Source: Desulfobulbus sp.
GTDB taxonomy: Bacteria; Desulfobacterota; Desulfobulbia; Desulfobulbales; Desulfobulbaceae
DNA length: 29,369 nucleotides
Direction of reading: 5' to 3'
Assembly (NCBI GenBank): GCA_028684915.1
Contig: JAQUEZ010000068.1
Location: forward strand, 1 to 29,369
The translations under genes were made by a program, and so were the position numbers. Below are positions 21,575-29,369 of this stretch, one piece after another (the stretch's first letter is position 1; every line of letters starts with the position of its first letter). The notes below the pieces were generated by a model. That model was given only the letters and a program-made list of their open reading frames with translations, made no database searches and was not told the origin of the DNA.

Positions 21575-24084
21575 TCATCCACTGGCGCTTTCTCTGGCGG
21601 GAAATGCTGGCGGCCCGACGACAGGCTTCTGTCTTCATCCTCTGCGTTGCACTTTCCATCACCAGTTTGGTGGCACTCAATAGCTTCCGCTCAGATGTTT
21701 TTCGTTCGATAATCGGTGACGCCCGCGGTCTGCATGGGGGAGACCTGATCGTGCGTTCGTATTACGACCTTTCGCCGGGTCTGCTTGCTGCCGCTGAGGC
21801 TCTGGAGAGACAGCAGGTTGCCCAGGGTCGGTTGCGGACCTGGGAGTTCTATACCGTCGTTCGCCATGCTGCCACTGAAGAGACACTTTTTGCAAACATC
21901 CTGGCAGCGCAGCCAGGCTATCCCCTCTATGGAGAAGTGCAGCTGGCATCTGGCGAGCCCTTAGCCAAACGGCTTATGCCCGGAAGTGTGATTGTAGGCA
22001 TGAACCTGCTTGAACGCTTGGGGCTTAAGGTGGGCGACAGCCTGAGTGTTGGCAGCATGGTGTTGACTATTGCCGATGTGGTAGTGCGGGAATCGACCAG
22101 GCCGGTGGATGTTTTCAATTTTGGGCCGCGGGTGTTTGTTGCAGCGGCGGACCTCAATGCCATGAATCTGATCCAGCCCGGCAGTCGTGTACAGTACAAG
22201 CTGCTGCTGAAAATCACAGACGAGAAGCAATTGGAATCGGCTGCAACTGCGCTGGAGCAGGCGGCTATAGCTGGCCAGGAGCGGGTATCGACCTTTCGCA
22301 ACGCTCGTTCAGGGCTGAAGCGTTTCTTTGATAACCTGCTTTTTTTCCTTTCGCTGATCGCCATTTTTACTCTGCTGCTTGCGGGGATCGGTATGCAGAG
22401 TTCACTGGCCGCGTTGTTGAGGGAAAAAGAAAGAAGTCTGGCCATCGTCAAGTCGCTCGGAGCGAGTCAGCAATTTCTTGTGGTGCACAGTATGCTGTTG
22501 GTCCTCCTGTTTGGCCTGGTTGGCAGCTTGCTTGGCATTGGTGCCAGCGTGGTTTTGAAGTATTTAATGCCGCTCTTGTTTGCCGGCATCATACCTGCGG
22601 AAAGTGTCGTCGGTCTTGGGCTGGCTGACATCACCGAAGGTATGATCCTGGGTTTTGTGGTTGTGGTGTTTTTCACCTTCTTACCGCTCTATCGGCTGCG
22701 CGAGATAAAACCCAATGCCATCTTTCGCCGTGAGTCCATACGATTGCCGAAAGGGGGAGTCTATTATCTGGCAATCATCGCCGGATTCCTGCTACTGACC
22801 CTGTTGGTCATCCACCAACTCGACGATTTGAAAACGAGTGTCTATTTCATGGCCGGCTCTACCGCCCTGATTTTGGTTATTGGCGTACTGGCCAAACTCC
22901 TGCTCAGGTTGCTCGCACATCTAAAATTCAGCCGATTGTCGATCCGCCAGGCAGTACGGAGCTTACTGAGGCCTGGTAACTCAACCCAGCCGGTGTTGGT
23001 GACGTTGGCCTCGGCCCTGTCGGTACTCTTAGCTATCTATCTGGTCGAACACAATCTACGGGCTACCTTTGTCGAATCATATCCTGTCGATGCACCCAAT
23101 CTATTTTTGGTCGACATCCAACCTAGTCAACGACAGGGCGTTCTCGCTCTGATCGGTAAAGAGGTGGATCTCTATCCGGTGGTGCGGGCACGTTTGAAGG
23201 CGATCAATGGCTCGGATGTAAGTCGTAGCGAACGGCGCGGCCGTTTCAGCGACTCCCTGACTCGGGAGTTTAGCCTAACATACCGAAATCAGTTGCTTGA
23301 CGACGAGGTGGTCATTGCCGGGGGGCCCGGCCTTTATCGCCTCGCCAGCGATGGTCCGATCCCGCTCCAGGTTTCGATTCTCGATACGGTGGCGGATATG
23401 GGTGACATGGAATTGGGCGACATCCTCCATTTCAATATTCAGGGTGTGGAGCTGAAAGCGGAAGTAACCTCTATCCGCAGCAGAAACAAATCAAAACTCT
23501 ATCCCTTCTTTTACTTCGTCTTTCCCACCGAGTACTTGGCAAAAGCTCCCCAGACCCTTTTCGCCGCCATCCATGTGGGCCAGGCAAAGATCGCTGAACT
23601 GGAGAATAGAGTGGTGGCCGCCTATCCCAACATCAGCACCATTAACTTGGCCGAGACAGCGGCAGAGTTGAGCCTCGTTATGGCGAAGCTGGTTGGCATC
23701 GTCAATGTGTTTGCCGGATTCTCTATTCTTGCCGGGACGTTGATAATTATCAGCTCGGTGCTGGCCACCAGACTCGCCCGCATGCGGGAAGCCGTCTATT
23801 ATAAGGTGCTGGGCGGAAAATCGACCTTTGTCTTCTCGGTCTTCTTCTATGAGAACCTGTTGCTCGGATTACTCAGCTCGCTGCTGGCGGTGGCACTGGC
23901 CCAGGCCGGCAGTTGGGCGCTCTGTAAATTTGTTTTTGACATAGCCTTCCGGTCCTACTGGACTGCGGCGATGATTCTCATCGGTGGGACTATCATGCTG
24001 GTGGTTGGGGTGGGGCTGTTCAGCTCCATCAACATTATCCGACAGAAACCCATAGTTTTTTTGCGGGAGCAAACCAATGAATAA
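21571..24084 (+). CDS. ybbP: FtsX-family ABC permease (YbbP type)
   Basis: The 837-residue product has the layout of YbbP permeases: a first membrane span near residues 17-38, a periplasmic MacB-like region, three spans between about 260 and 385, a central pair near 395-470, a second periplasmic region, and three final spans between about 705 and 830. The two FtsX domains contain the typical blocks R-E-K-E-R-S-L-A-I-V-K-S-L-G-A and R-L-A-R-M-R-E-A-V-Y-Y-K-V-L-G-G. It is the partner of the upstream ATPase. The pair is predicted to act at the inner membrane on an envelope-related substrate, not known for this family. The stop overlaps the start of tesA by 8 bases. Confidence 0.93.
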   Translation: MIIHWRFLWREMLAARRQASVFILCVALSITSLVALNSFRSDVFRSIIGDARGLHGGDLIVRSYYDLSPGLLAAAEALERQQVAQGRLRTWEFYTVVRHAATEETLFANILAAQPGYPLYGEVQLASGEPLAKRLMPGSVIVGMNLLERLGLKVGDSLSVGSMVLTIADVVVRESTRPVDVFNFGPRVFVAAADLNAMNLIQPGSRVQYKLLLKITDEKQLESAATALEQAAIAGQERVSTFRNARSGLKRFFDNLLFFLSLIAIFTLLLAGIGMQSSLAALLREKERSLAIVKSLGASQQFLVVHSMLLVLLFGLVGSLLGIGASVVLKYLMPLLFAGIIPAESVVGLGLADITEGMILGFVVVVFFTFLPLYRLREIKPNAIFRRESIRLPKGGVYYLAIIAGFLLLTLLVIHQLDDLKTSVYFMAGSTALILVIGVLAKLLLRLLAHLKFSRLSIRQAVRSLLRPGNSTQPVLVTLASALSVLLAIYLVEHNLRATFVESYPVDAPNLFLVDIQPSQRQGVLALIGKEVDLYPVVRARLKAINGSDVSRSERRGRFSDSLTREFSLTYRNQLLDDEVVIAGGPGLYRLASDGPIPLQVSILDTVADMGDMELGDILHFNIQGVELKAEVTSIRSRNKSKLYPFFYFVFPTEYLAKAPQTLFAAIHVGQAKIAELENRVVAAYPNISTINLAETAAELSLVMAKLVGIVNVFAGFSILAGTLIIISSVLATRLARMREAVYYKVLGGKSTFVFSVFFYENLLLGLLSSLLAVALAQAGSWALCKFVFDIAFRSYWTAAMILIGGTIMLVVGVGLFSSINIIRQKPIVFLREQTNE

Positions 24085-24799
24085 TACTTCATATTCACGC
24101 AGACGATTTGTGCGCGTTCTGTTTGCTTGCCTGCTGCTTTTCATTGGCGGTTGTGACTCAGGAGACAAAAAAGGCCAGATGGTCCAGAAGGCAACGGAAT
24201 CTTCTCCAACACTCCAAGCCGAACGGAGACCTGGAACCATCGTCGCTCTCGGCGACAGCCTCACCGCTGGCCTGGGGGTGGATGAGCACGACGCCTATCC
24301 GGCCAGACTTGAGCGTCGACTGCAGGCTGACGGCCATAATTTTCGAGTGATCAATGCTGGGGTAAGCGGCGAGACCACCAGCGGCACCCTTTCTCGCCTA
24401 GAGTGGGTGCTCACCATGAAACCCGACATTGTTATCCTTGAAATCGGAGCCAAAGATGGTCTACGCGGTATCGATCCAGCAGTACCTGCCAAAAATATCC
24501 GGGAGATTATCCGAATTCTTCAAGAACGAGGGGTGATAGTAGTGTTTACCGGCATGAAGATGGTCTGGAATCTCGGTCCTGCCTACACCCTGGCGTTCAA
24601 TGCTATCTATCCCGACATCGCCAAAGAGTTCGATCTGATCTATATGCCGTTCTTCCTTGATGAGGTGGCCACTGTTCGAGAGCTCAACAATGAAGATGGG
24701 CTGCATCCCAATGCTCGGGGGTACGAAAAGATTGTCAACAACCTGTCTCCACATGTGCTGGTGGCGATTGACCAGTTCAAGCGGCAGGGAAAGAGGTGA
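24077..24799 (+). CDS. tesA: TesA-like GDSL/SGNH lipase-esterase, predicted lipoprotein
   Basis: The 240-residue product is an SGNH hydrolase of the TesA type, which cleaves acyl thioesters or esters. It has block I G-D-S-L-T with Ser61, block II N-A-G-V-S-G-E-T with Gly98, and D207-G-L-H210 as the catalytic Asp/His. Block III, normally G-x-N-D, reads G-A-K-D here: the oxyanion-hole Asn is replaced by Lys126 (codon AAA, 24452-24454). A lipobox (L-L-F-I-G-G-C26) suggests it is an envelope lipoprotein, while E. coli TesA is a soluble periplasmic enzyme. It overlaps ybbP by 8 bases and ends the three-gene operon. The Lys raises doubt about full activity. Confidence 0.9.
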   Translation: MNNTSYSRRRFVRVLFACLLLFIGGCDSGDKKGQMVQKATESSPTLQAERRPGTIVALGDSLTAGLGVDEHDAYPARLERRLQADGHNFRVINAGVSGETTSGTLSRLEWVLTMKPDIVILEIGAKDGLRGIDPAVPAKNIREIIRILQERGVIVVFTGMKMVWNLGPAYTLAFNAIYPDIAKEFDLIYMPFFLDEVATVRELNNEDGLHPNARGYEKIVNNLSPHVLVAIDQFKRQGKR

Positions 24800-24902
24800 G
24801 GAACAATCCTGATTCTACCCAAAATGTGATCGTGCAAGACCGTCCTTCAGGCGCGAGGGAATAAGTGTCTTTCCCTGGCTGCCACGGTATAGTGGTACAC
24901 GT

Positions 24903-24932
24903 TTGACAGCATCGAAAATCATACCTTGTAAT
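24903..24932 (+). promoter_or_regulatory. Predicted sigma-70 promoter of dnaB
   Basis: TTGACA (24903-24908) is a perfect -35. TGTAAT (24927-24932) matches the -10 consensus in 5 of 6 positions with an 18-base spacer. It lies about 118 bases before the chosen dnaB start codon. Confidence 0.65.
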
Positions 24933-25049
24933 TATTGCCCCATATAAAAACAACATGTTACGCGATTCTACACCTTGATGTTGCATGCGTTTCACGAGAA
25001 CGCGAAACACACAATCTCATCCGCACCACCGGTCCCGGAAGGCGAATAC

Positions 25050-26468
25050 ATGCATCCCTCTCATCCATCACGGCCCCCGTCCATCTCCTCATCCATGATA
25101 CCGCCGCAAAGTATCGAAGCGGAACAGGCCGTGCTTGGAACCATTCTTTTGCAGGACAAGGCCCTGCTCAAAATTGTCGAAATGCTGGCAGCCGATGATT
25201 TTTACCGCGATGCCCACAAAACCATCTATACTGCGATGCTCACCCTGTTTGAAAAGCGTGAGCCCCACGATCTGATTACGATCACCAGCCTACTCAATGA
25301 TCAAAACAAACTCGATCAAGTTGGGGGAGCCTCCTACCTGGCCTCGCTGACCGACATCATCCCCTTCAGTGGTACCCTGGTGCACCATGCTCAGATCATA
25401 CGTAAAAAATCGATCCTGCGCCGTCTAATCCAGACCACCTCCGAGGTGACGGCCCGTTGTTACGATACTCAGGATGATATTGAAACCCTGATCGACCAGG
25501 CAGAAAAAACCATCTTTGAAATCGCCCACTCGAACAAGGGGCAGGGCTTTCAGCCCATGTCCACCATCGTGCCCCAGGCCTTTGAACGGATTACCCGCCT
25601 GTTTGAGAAGCAGGGGCATATCACTGGTGTGTCCACTGGCTACGACGAGCTTGATCGTATGACTGCGGGTTTACAGCCGGCCGAGTTGATCATCCTCGCA
25701 GCCCGCCCCTCCATGGGCAAGACGGCCCTGTCAATGAACATCGTTCAGCATGCCGCCTTGATCGGCAAGGTACCGGTGGCGGTATTCAGTTTGGAAATGT
25801 CAATGGAGTCCTTGGCATTGCGTATGCTCTGTTCGGTGGGGCGTATCGACTCGCAGCGCGTTCGTACAGGAAAACTTCACGATAACGACTGGCCCAAACT
25901 CACCCGCGCCACCGGTATGCTTTCTGATGCCCCCATTCATATCGACGACACCGCCGGCATGACGGTCCTAGAGATGCGCGCCAAGGCCCGGCGTCTCATG
26001 TCTGAACACAACCTCGGGTTGATTGTGGTCGATTACTTGCAGTTGATGCAGGGCAAGAGCAACTCGGAAAACCGAGCCCAGGAGATTTCGGAGATTTCGC
26101 GTTCGCTCAAAGCCATGGCCAAGGAGTTGAATGTACCGGTATTGGCCCTTTCCCAGCTCAACCGCAGTCTGGAAAACCGGACCGATAAACGGCCACAACT
26201 CTCTGATCTGCGAGAGTCCGGCGCCATTGAACAGGATGCCGACGTCATCATGTTCATCTACCGTGACGAGGTCTACAATCGCGCCGAGGATAACCCCAAC
26301 CGCGGTCTGGCAGAGGTCATCATCGGCAAACAGCGCAATGGCCCCACCGGCATGATCAAAATGACATTTCTCGGTGAATACACCACCTTTGAAAACTACA
26401 CCAACCGCATGCCAACCTCGCCTTATCAGCTTGAACCGGATTTTGCCTCTGAGGCTGATTCTCACTAA
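25050..26468 (+). CDS. dnaB: Replicative DNA helicase DnaB
   Basis: The product is about 472 residues from the chosen start and matches DnaB along its length. The N-terminal primase-binding domain begins P-P-Q-S-I-E-A-E-Q-A-V-L-G. The RecA-like motor domain has Walker A A-R-P-S-M-G-K-T-A, Walker B-region V-D-Y-L-Q-L-M-Q and A-L-S-Q-L-N-R-S-L-E-N-R, with the arginine-finger region G-K-Q-R-N-G-P-T-G. The hexamer unwinds DNA at the replication fork. ATG 25050 follows GGAAGG with an 8-base gap and leaves a short Pro/Ser-rich leader before the conserved domain; upstream in-frame starts from 24975 are less convincing. No intein is present. It has its own promoter and lies downstream of tesA. Confidence 0.95.
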   Translation: MHPSHPSRPPSISSSMIPPQSIEAEQAVLGTILLQDKALLKIVEMLAADDFYRDAHKTIYTAMLTLFEKREPHDLITITSLLNDQNKLDQVGGASYLASLTDIIPFSGTLVHHAQIIRKKSILRRLIQTTSEVTARCYDTQDDIETLIDQAEKTIFEIAHSNKGQGFQPMSTIVPQAFERITRLFEKQGHITGVSTGYDELDRMTAGLQPAELIILAARPSMGKTALSMNIVQHAALIGKVPVAVFSLEMSMESLALRMLCSVGRIDSQRVRTGKLHDNDWPKLTRATGMLSDAPIHIDDTAGMTVLEMRAKARRLMSEHNLGLIVVDYLQLMQGKSNSENRAQEISEISRSLKAMAKELNVPVLALSQLNRSLENRTDKRPQLSDLRESGAIEQDADVIMFIYRDEVYNRAEDNPNRGLAEVIIGKQRNGPTGMIKMTFLGEYTTFENYTNRMPTSPYQLEPDFASEADSH

Positions 26469-26579
26469 ATAAAGGCTGAAATTGTCCTTCCCTGCATTGA
26501 TGACAAATTGCTGTTATTATGAATCAATGATCGCCACCGTTCGGTGTCACTTTTCTTTATTTAATGAAATGCGTTTTTC

Positions 26580-26661
26580 AGTAAATGATGGTGATCAATG
26601 CCATTATAGGTTGAACTGGTTTTGCCAAAAATCACATTCATCGCCGTCGATCATTAAGCAG
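26580..26661 (+). ncRNA. Non-coding conserved-box unit A downstream of dnaB
   Basis: Two blocks recur in unit B: AGTAAATGATGGT at 26580-26592, and CGTCG...TTAAGCAG ending at 26661. The distance between block ends is 82 bases. The DNA between them is not alike at base level, apart from some dyads. The unit is followed by a C-rich run (CCCCTCCCCTCC) and then a strong terminator, so it could be the 3' untranslated region of dnaB or a small RNA. No known RNA family was recognised. Confidence 0.35.
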
Positions 26662-26693
26662 TGCGGTTTCTGTCTAGCCCCCTCCCCTCCCCT

Positions 26694-26730
26694 CCCCTTC
26701 AATCAACTCGCTGATTGAAGGGGCTTTTTT
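26694..26730 (+). terminator. Strong Rho-independent terminator downstream of dnaB
   Basis: CCCCTTCAATCA (26694-26705) pairs perfectly with TGATTGAAGGGG (26712-26723) around a 6-base loop, followed by C and TTTTTT. It lies about 225 bases beyond the dnaB stop, after unit A. Confidence 0.93.
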
Positions 26731-26820
26731 GTTTGGAGTAATAATATTGCAAAACGTGACGATAGATTTTTTTGCTGCTGTTTTTCTGTGCAAATAAGTT
26801 TTTACTGAAAAACACATTTG

Positions 26821-26900
26821 AGTAAATGATGGTTGTGATTTCCAATCACAAACTGAACAAGATCGGTCATAATTATCCAGAATCGCTCGTCGTTAAGCAG
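26821..26900 (+). ncRNA. Non-coding conserved-box unit B
   Basis: AGTAAATGATGGT (26821-26833) and CGTCG-TTAAGCAG (26888-26900) repeat the two blocks of unit A, with a total length of 80 bases. Inside is a local hairpin, TTGTGAT-TTCC-AATCACAA. A C-rich CCCCTCC run follows, as in unit A, then a hairpin GATCAC-AGATC-GTGATC at 26935-26951 without a T-run on the plus strand. It lies beyond the terminator of unit A, so it would need its own promoter. Confidence 0.35.
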
Positions 26901-26967
26901 AAAAGGATCATTGCAGTCTCCCCTCCTTTCCCCTGATCACAGATCGTGATCCATTGCTATGGAAACG

Positions 26968-27264
26968 CTATACGTTCAAGTTCAACGTTTCACGTAACTG
27001 TTTGCTTGGGCGAAAGGAAATCATTTGGCGCTTGGCAATGGTCAGAGATTCGCCGGTTTTTGGATTACGCCCTCTGCGTGGTGATTTGTTGCGGACATTC
27101 AAGCTGCCAAAATTAACCAGCTTGATCGATTCTCCCTGAATCAAAGTGTTTTTTAACGTTTCGAAAAAGGTATCGACGATGATGGCAGCACTGCGTTGCG
27201 GTATGCCCAATCGTTCAGTGATAGAGAGGGTCAATTCTTTACGGGTAAGGTTCTTATGGTTCAT
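26968..27264 (-). CDS. ihfA: Integration host factor alpha-like DNA-binding protein
   Basis: The 98-residue product is of the IHF alpha type. It starts with T-R-K-E-L-T-L-S-I-T-E-R-L-G-I-P, and the middle has K-L-V-N-F-G-S-L-N-V-R then R-R-G-R-N-P-K-T-G-E, the arm with the DNA-intercalating proline. It forms a dimer that bends DNA at specific sites and supports recombination, replication and sigma-54 promoters. The adjacent NorR-type regulator controls a sigma-54 promoter, and such promoters often use IHF, though the adjacency may be chance. The ATG has only a weak GGAA ribosome-binding site. It is convergent with dnaB. Confidence 0.88.
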   Translation of the reverse strand: MNHKNLTRKELTLSITERLGIPQRSAAIIVDTFFETLKNTLIQGESIKLVNFGSLNVRNKSPRRGRNPKTGESLTIAKRQMISFRPSKQLRETLNLNV

Positions 27265-27425
27265 ACTATGGGTTCCAATATCCTCTATTATGGATAATTT
27301 TTTGTTTTATTTGGTGGACCAGAAATATTCTTGACCAATCCTGACTAAGGAGATGTGCGAACTATTGGCTAGCTGATATTTAACGATACAACACTGGGTA
27401 ACCAAAGGATTTGAGCCCATTATCA

Positions 27426-28991
27426 TCAGCCGTTCTTTTTTGTGCGGATTCCCAACCGGGTCGCCAGATTGTGCAGGTTACTCCGGTTCATATCGAGTTC
27501 CCGGGCTGCGGCCGCCCAATTGCCCTGATTCCTCTCCAGGGCGTTCTGAATGAGGTTGATTTCAAAGGCCTTGACTTCGGCACGGTACGAAAGAACCCCT
27601 TGACCCTGGGCCGGTGTCTTGTCGAGAAGGTTCTGGGGTTCCGGTGTCACCGCAGCGAGGTCGCCGCTGAGGTATGCCGGGGTGACGACCGCCTCCCGAC
27701 CACCGAGCAGATAGGCGGATGCCTTGAGCACCGACCTGGAAATCACATTATCCAGTTCGCGAACATTGCCGGGCCAATTGTAGCGCATGAGCAGGTTCAC
27801 AGCATCCGGGCTGATCTGCACCCGTCGCAGGCCAAGATTGACGCGAGCCTTCTCGATAAAAAAATCCGCCAGCACCGGGATGTCTTCAAGTCGATCCCGC
27901 AAGGGAGGCACAGTGATAGGGTAAACATTCAGGCGATGATAGAGATCGGCCCGAAAGGTACCGGCGGCCACCTCCTGCTCCAGATTCCGGTTGGTGGCGG
28001 TAATCAGGCGGACATCCACATGCTGCAGCTTCTCGGAACCAACACGCTGAATCTCCCCTTCCTGGATTGTTCTCAGCAGCTTTGCCTGGATCTCAAGCGG
28101 TAATTCCCCGATTTCATCCAAAAACAGGGTGCCGCCATCGGCCAGTTCAAATTTGCCGGTTCGGTCGGCGATGGCGCCGGTAAAGGCACCCTTGACGTGG
28201 CCAAACAGTTCGCTCTCGGCAAGGGCGGTGGGCAGAGCGGCGCAATTCAGATAGAGCATCGGTTGATCCCGCCGCCGGGAATGGTTGTGCACGGACCGCG
28301 CCACCAACTCCTTGCCAACCCCGGTTTCCCCCACAATCAGGATAGTGAACTTGGATTTGGCGACCAACTCAATCTCCTGGCGCAGTCGCCTGATCTGGGC
28401 ACTGGTGCCCAGCATTTCCCGGCCTCTGTGTTGCTGGATATCCTGCATCAGATCATTGGCCAAGAGTCCCTGCCGTTCCGCTTCTTTCTCTAGCGTCGAC
28501 AACAGGTCGACGGTCTGCATCTGGGCGCTGGTGAGCGAGGCGATCACCTGGATGTACTGTTTGGGCAAGTGGCTAAAAGCGGTCGGGTCGATCGCATCGA
28601 ACACCAGCACGCCAACCAGTTGATTTCTCATCAACAACGGGCAGCCGAGACAGGCATGGATGTGATCAACGGAATCCAGATCAAGAACCAGCAAACCGTC
28701 AAACGGATCGGGCAGTTTGCTGTCGCTGGAGAATAAGGTTGGTTCGGTGGAACTGCATATAATGTCGAGCCGTGGATGGTCCTTGCGGCGAAAATCGGTG
28801 GCCATGACCCTGGGTTGCAACCCCTGAGCGGCAATGGGCACCAAGATGTCATTTTCCAAACGGAGCAGGGCGGCAGAATCGTAGGGGATGGCCAGGCGGA
28901 GGGCTTCAAGGAGCCGTTGGTAACGATCCTCGGCACCGAGCACCGCAGTCAGGTCATGGGCAATGATCGAGAGGGTTTCCAGTCGCTTCAT
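27426..28991 (-). CDS. norR: NorR-type sigma-54-dependent activator
   Basis: The product is 521 residues from the chosen ATG. It has an N-terminal GAF domain (residues about 1-170), an AAA+ sigma-54-interaction domain with Walker A G-E-T-G-V-G-K-E and the G-A-F-T-G-A loop, and a C-terminal Fis-type helix-turn-helix ([18 protein letters not shown]). The GAF domain contains the block H-A-C-L-G-C-P-L with nearby Asp residues, as in NorR, whose GAF domain holds a mononuclear iron that senses nitric oxide. I chose ATG 28991 over the upstream in-frame ATG at 29030 because homology starts there, and the earlier residues overlap the palindromic sites. It is divergent from the cupin gene, its likely target. 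Confidence 0.88.
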   Translation of the reverse strand: MKRLETLSIIAHDLTAVLGAEDRYQRLLEALRLAIPYDSAALLRLENDILVPIAAQGLQPRVMATDFRRKDHPRLDIICSSTEPTLFSSDSKLPDPFDGLLVLDLDSVDHIHACLGCPLLMRNQLVGVLVFDAIDPTAFSHLPKQYIQVIASLTSAQMQTVDLLSTLEKEAERQGLLANDLMQDIQQHRGREMLGTSAQIRRLRQEIELVAKSKFTILIVGETGVGKELVARSVHNHSRRRDQPMLYLNCAALPTALAESELFGHVKGAFTGAIADRTGKFELADGGTLFLDEIGELPLEIQAKLLRTIQEGEIQRVGSEKLQHVDVRLITATNRNLEQEVAAGTFRADLYHRLNVYPITVPPLRDRLEDIPVLADFFIEKARVNLGLRRVQISPDAVNLLMRYNWPGNVRELDNVISRSVLKASAYLLGGREAVVTPAYLSGDLAAVTPEPQNLLDKTPAQGQGVLSYRAEVKAFEINLIQNALERNQGNWAAAARELDMNRSNLHNLATRLGIRTKKNG

Positions 28992-29010
28992 GTTGCAAAA
29001 AATACAACAG

Positions 29011-29041
29011 TGTTTTCGAAAGCACAACATTCGAATGTTGT
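29011..29041 (+). promoter_or_regulatory. Palindromic upstream activator sites for the NorR-type regulator
   Basis: ACAACATTCGAATGTTGT (29024-29041) is an 18-bp perfect palindrome. A related but imperfect dyad, TGTTTTCGAAAGCA (29011-29024), adjoins it. They lie between norR and the sigma-54 promoter, about 50-80 bases upstream of the latter, where enhancer sites for a sigma-54 activator are expected. The sequence does not match the E. coli NorR core exactly. Confidence 0.6.
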
Positions 29042-29091
29042 ATTTTTGTAATCATAAAATCTAATACATTGAAATATGAACAAAAATTTTC

Positions 29092-29107
29092 TGGCACGGC
29101 TCTTGTT
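29092..29107 (+). promoter_or_regulatory. Sigma-54 promoter upstream of the cupin gene
   Basis: TGGCACGGCTCTTGTT has the -24 element TGGCACG and a -12 element TTGTT (consensus TTGC) at the right spacing. It lies about 60 bases before the cupin start and downstream of the palindromic sites, so it should need sigma-54 and the NorR-type activator. Confidence 0.8.
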
Positions 29108-29167
29108 ATAATAAAGGCACAACGAACGATCAACCCTTTGACGAACAGACAACCCGAGGAACATGCC

Positions 29168-29369
29168 ATGAAAACGATCCAGCTTACAACCACCGACTCC
29201 TTCACCCCCGGCGCCATGAAGCGTTATTTTCTGGTTGAAGATTCCGAGTATTTCAAGATCATCAACTTCAATCTCGATGCCGGTGTGACCTTCCCGGTGC
29301 ATTCCCACGACCTGGATGGCGAACTGTCCATTCTTGTCCTGGAGGGTGAAGGTGCTTTCCTGGACGGGA
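29168..29369 (+). CDS. Cupin-domain protein (cut by window edge)
   Basis: The visible 67 residues contain a cupin motif 1, G-V-T-F-P-V-H-S-H then E (residues about 40-53), which supplies metal-binding His and Glu residues in this small beta-barrel fold. The start is ATG 29168, with GAGGA 8 bases upstream; the frame runs off the right edge. The sigma-54 promoter and divergent NorR-type regulator suggest expression under nitrosative stress. Its specific function cannot be assigned, and genes following it beyond the window may be the real effectors. Confidence 0.85.
   Translation, partial: MKTIQLTTTDSFTPGAMKRYFLVEDSEYFKIINFNLDAGVTFPVHSHDLDGELSILVLEGEGAFLDG

Noticed and set aside
27411..28103. 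A 230-codon plus-strand open frame
   Set aside because: It is antisense to the well-supported norR AAA+ and helix-turn-helix regions and has no recognisable motif.

Overview
The window reads as an accessory, plasmid-like stretch (about 1-20.7 kb) joined to a block of ordinary housekeeping genes (about 20.9-29.4 kb) of a Gram-negative bacterium. The gene types (ybbA-ybbP-tesA, dnaB, an IHF-alpha-like gene, a NorR-type sigma-54 activator, YbaK, SEC-C proteins) would suit an anaerobic deltaproteobacterium (Desulfobacterota). That placement is inference from gene content only. Whether the window is a large plasmid, or a chromosome carrying an integrated plasmid, cannot be decided from the sequence alone.

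Layout. 1-3.8 kb: the 3' tail of an ISL3-type transposase, a MucR/Ros zinc-finger regulator, a PD-(D/E)XK-like protein, a ClpX-type zinc-finger gene broken by one stop codon and two unknown genes. Copies of a short direct repeat lie between them. 3.9-8.5 kb: a large PD-(D/E)XK nuclease with a C-terminal SEC-C domain, a second SEC-C protein, a small ORF with an in-frame TAG, an HU/IHF protein and a SpoIIAA-like protein. 8.57-10.07 kb: a complete 1500-bp IS4-family element with 18-bp perfect inverted repeats and a 10-bp target duplication. Its transposase appears frameshifted. 10.1-11.9 kb: YbaK deacylase, a GNAT acetyltransferase and a secreted nuclease with an Excalibur domain.

11.96-17.1 kb is a plasmid maintenance core. 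It holds a Rep_3-type initiator, 14 iterons of about 17 bp, a second MucR-like regulator, and a ParA ATPase followed by a winged-helix protein. The winged-helix gene carries, inside its own coding sequence, long arrays of TGAC motifs spaced exactly 8 bp apart, which look like a built-in DNA-binding (centromere-like) site. Next come about 1 kb without genes, an HD-domain gene interrupted by a stop, an AT-rich orphan gene behind a promoter-operator, and a serine resolvase next to a res-like site. The resolvase could resolve multimers.

20.9-29.4 kb: ybbA-ybbP-tesA form an overlapping operon. dnaB follows with its own promoter, then two related non-coding boxes and a strong terminator. An IHF-alpha-like gene and norR are on the minus strand. 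norR diverges from a cupin gene that has a sigma-54 promoter and palindromic upstream sites.

Three genes in the accessory part (ClpX-type finger, small 68-codon ORF, HD protein) each contain one in-frame stop inside an otherwise continuous frame, which suggests ongoing decay. The most unusual feature is the phased 8-bp array inside the gene downstream of parA.
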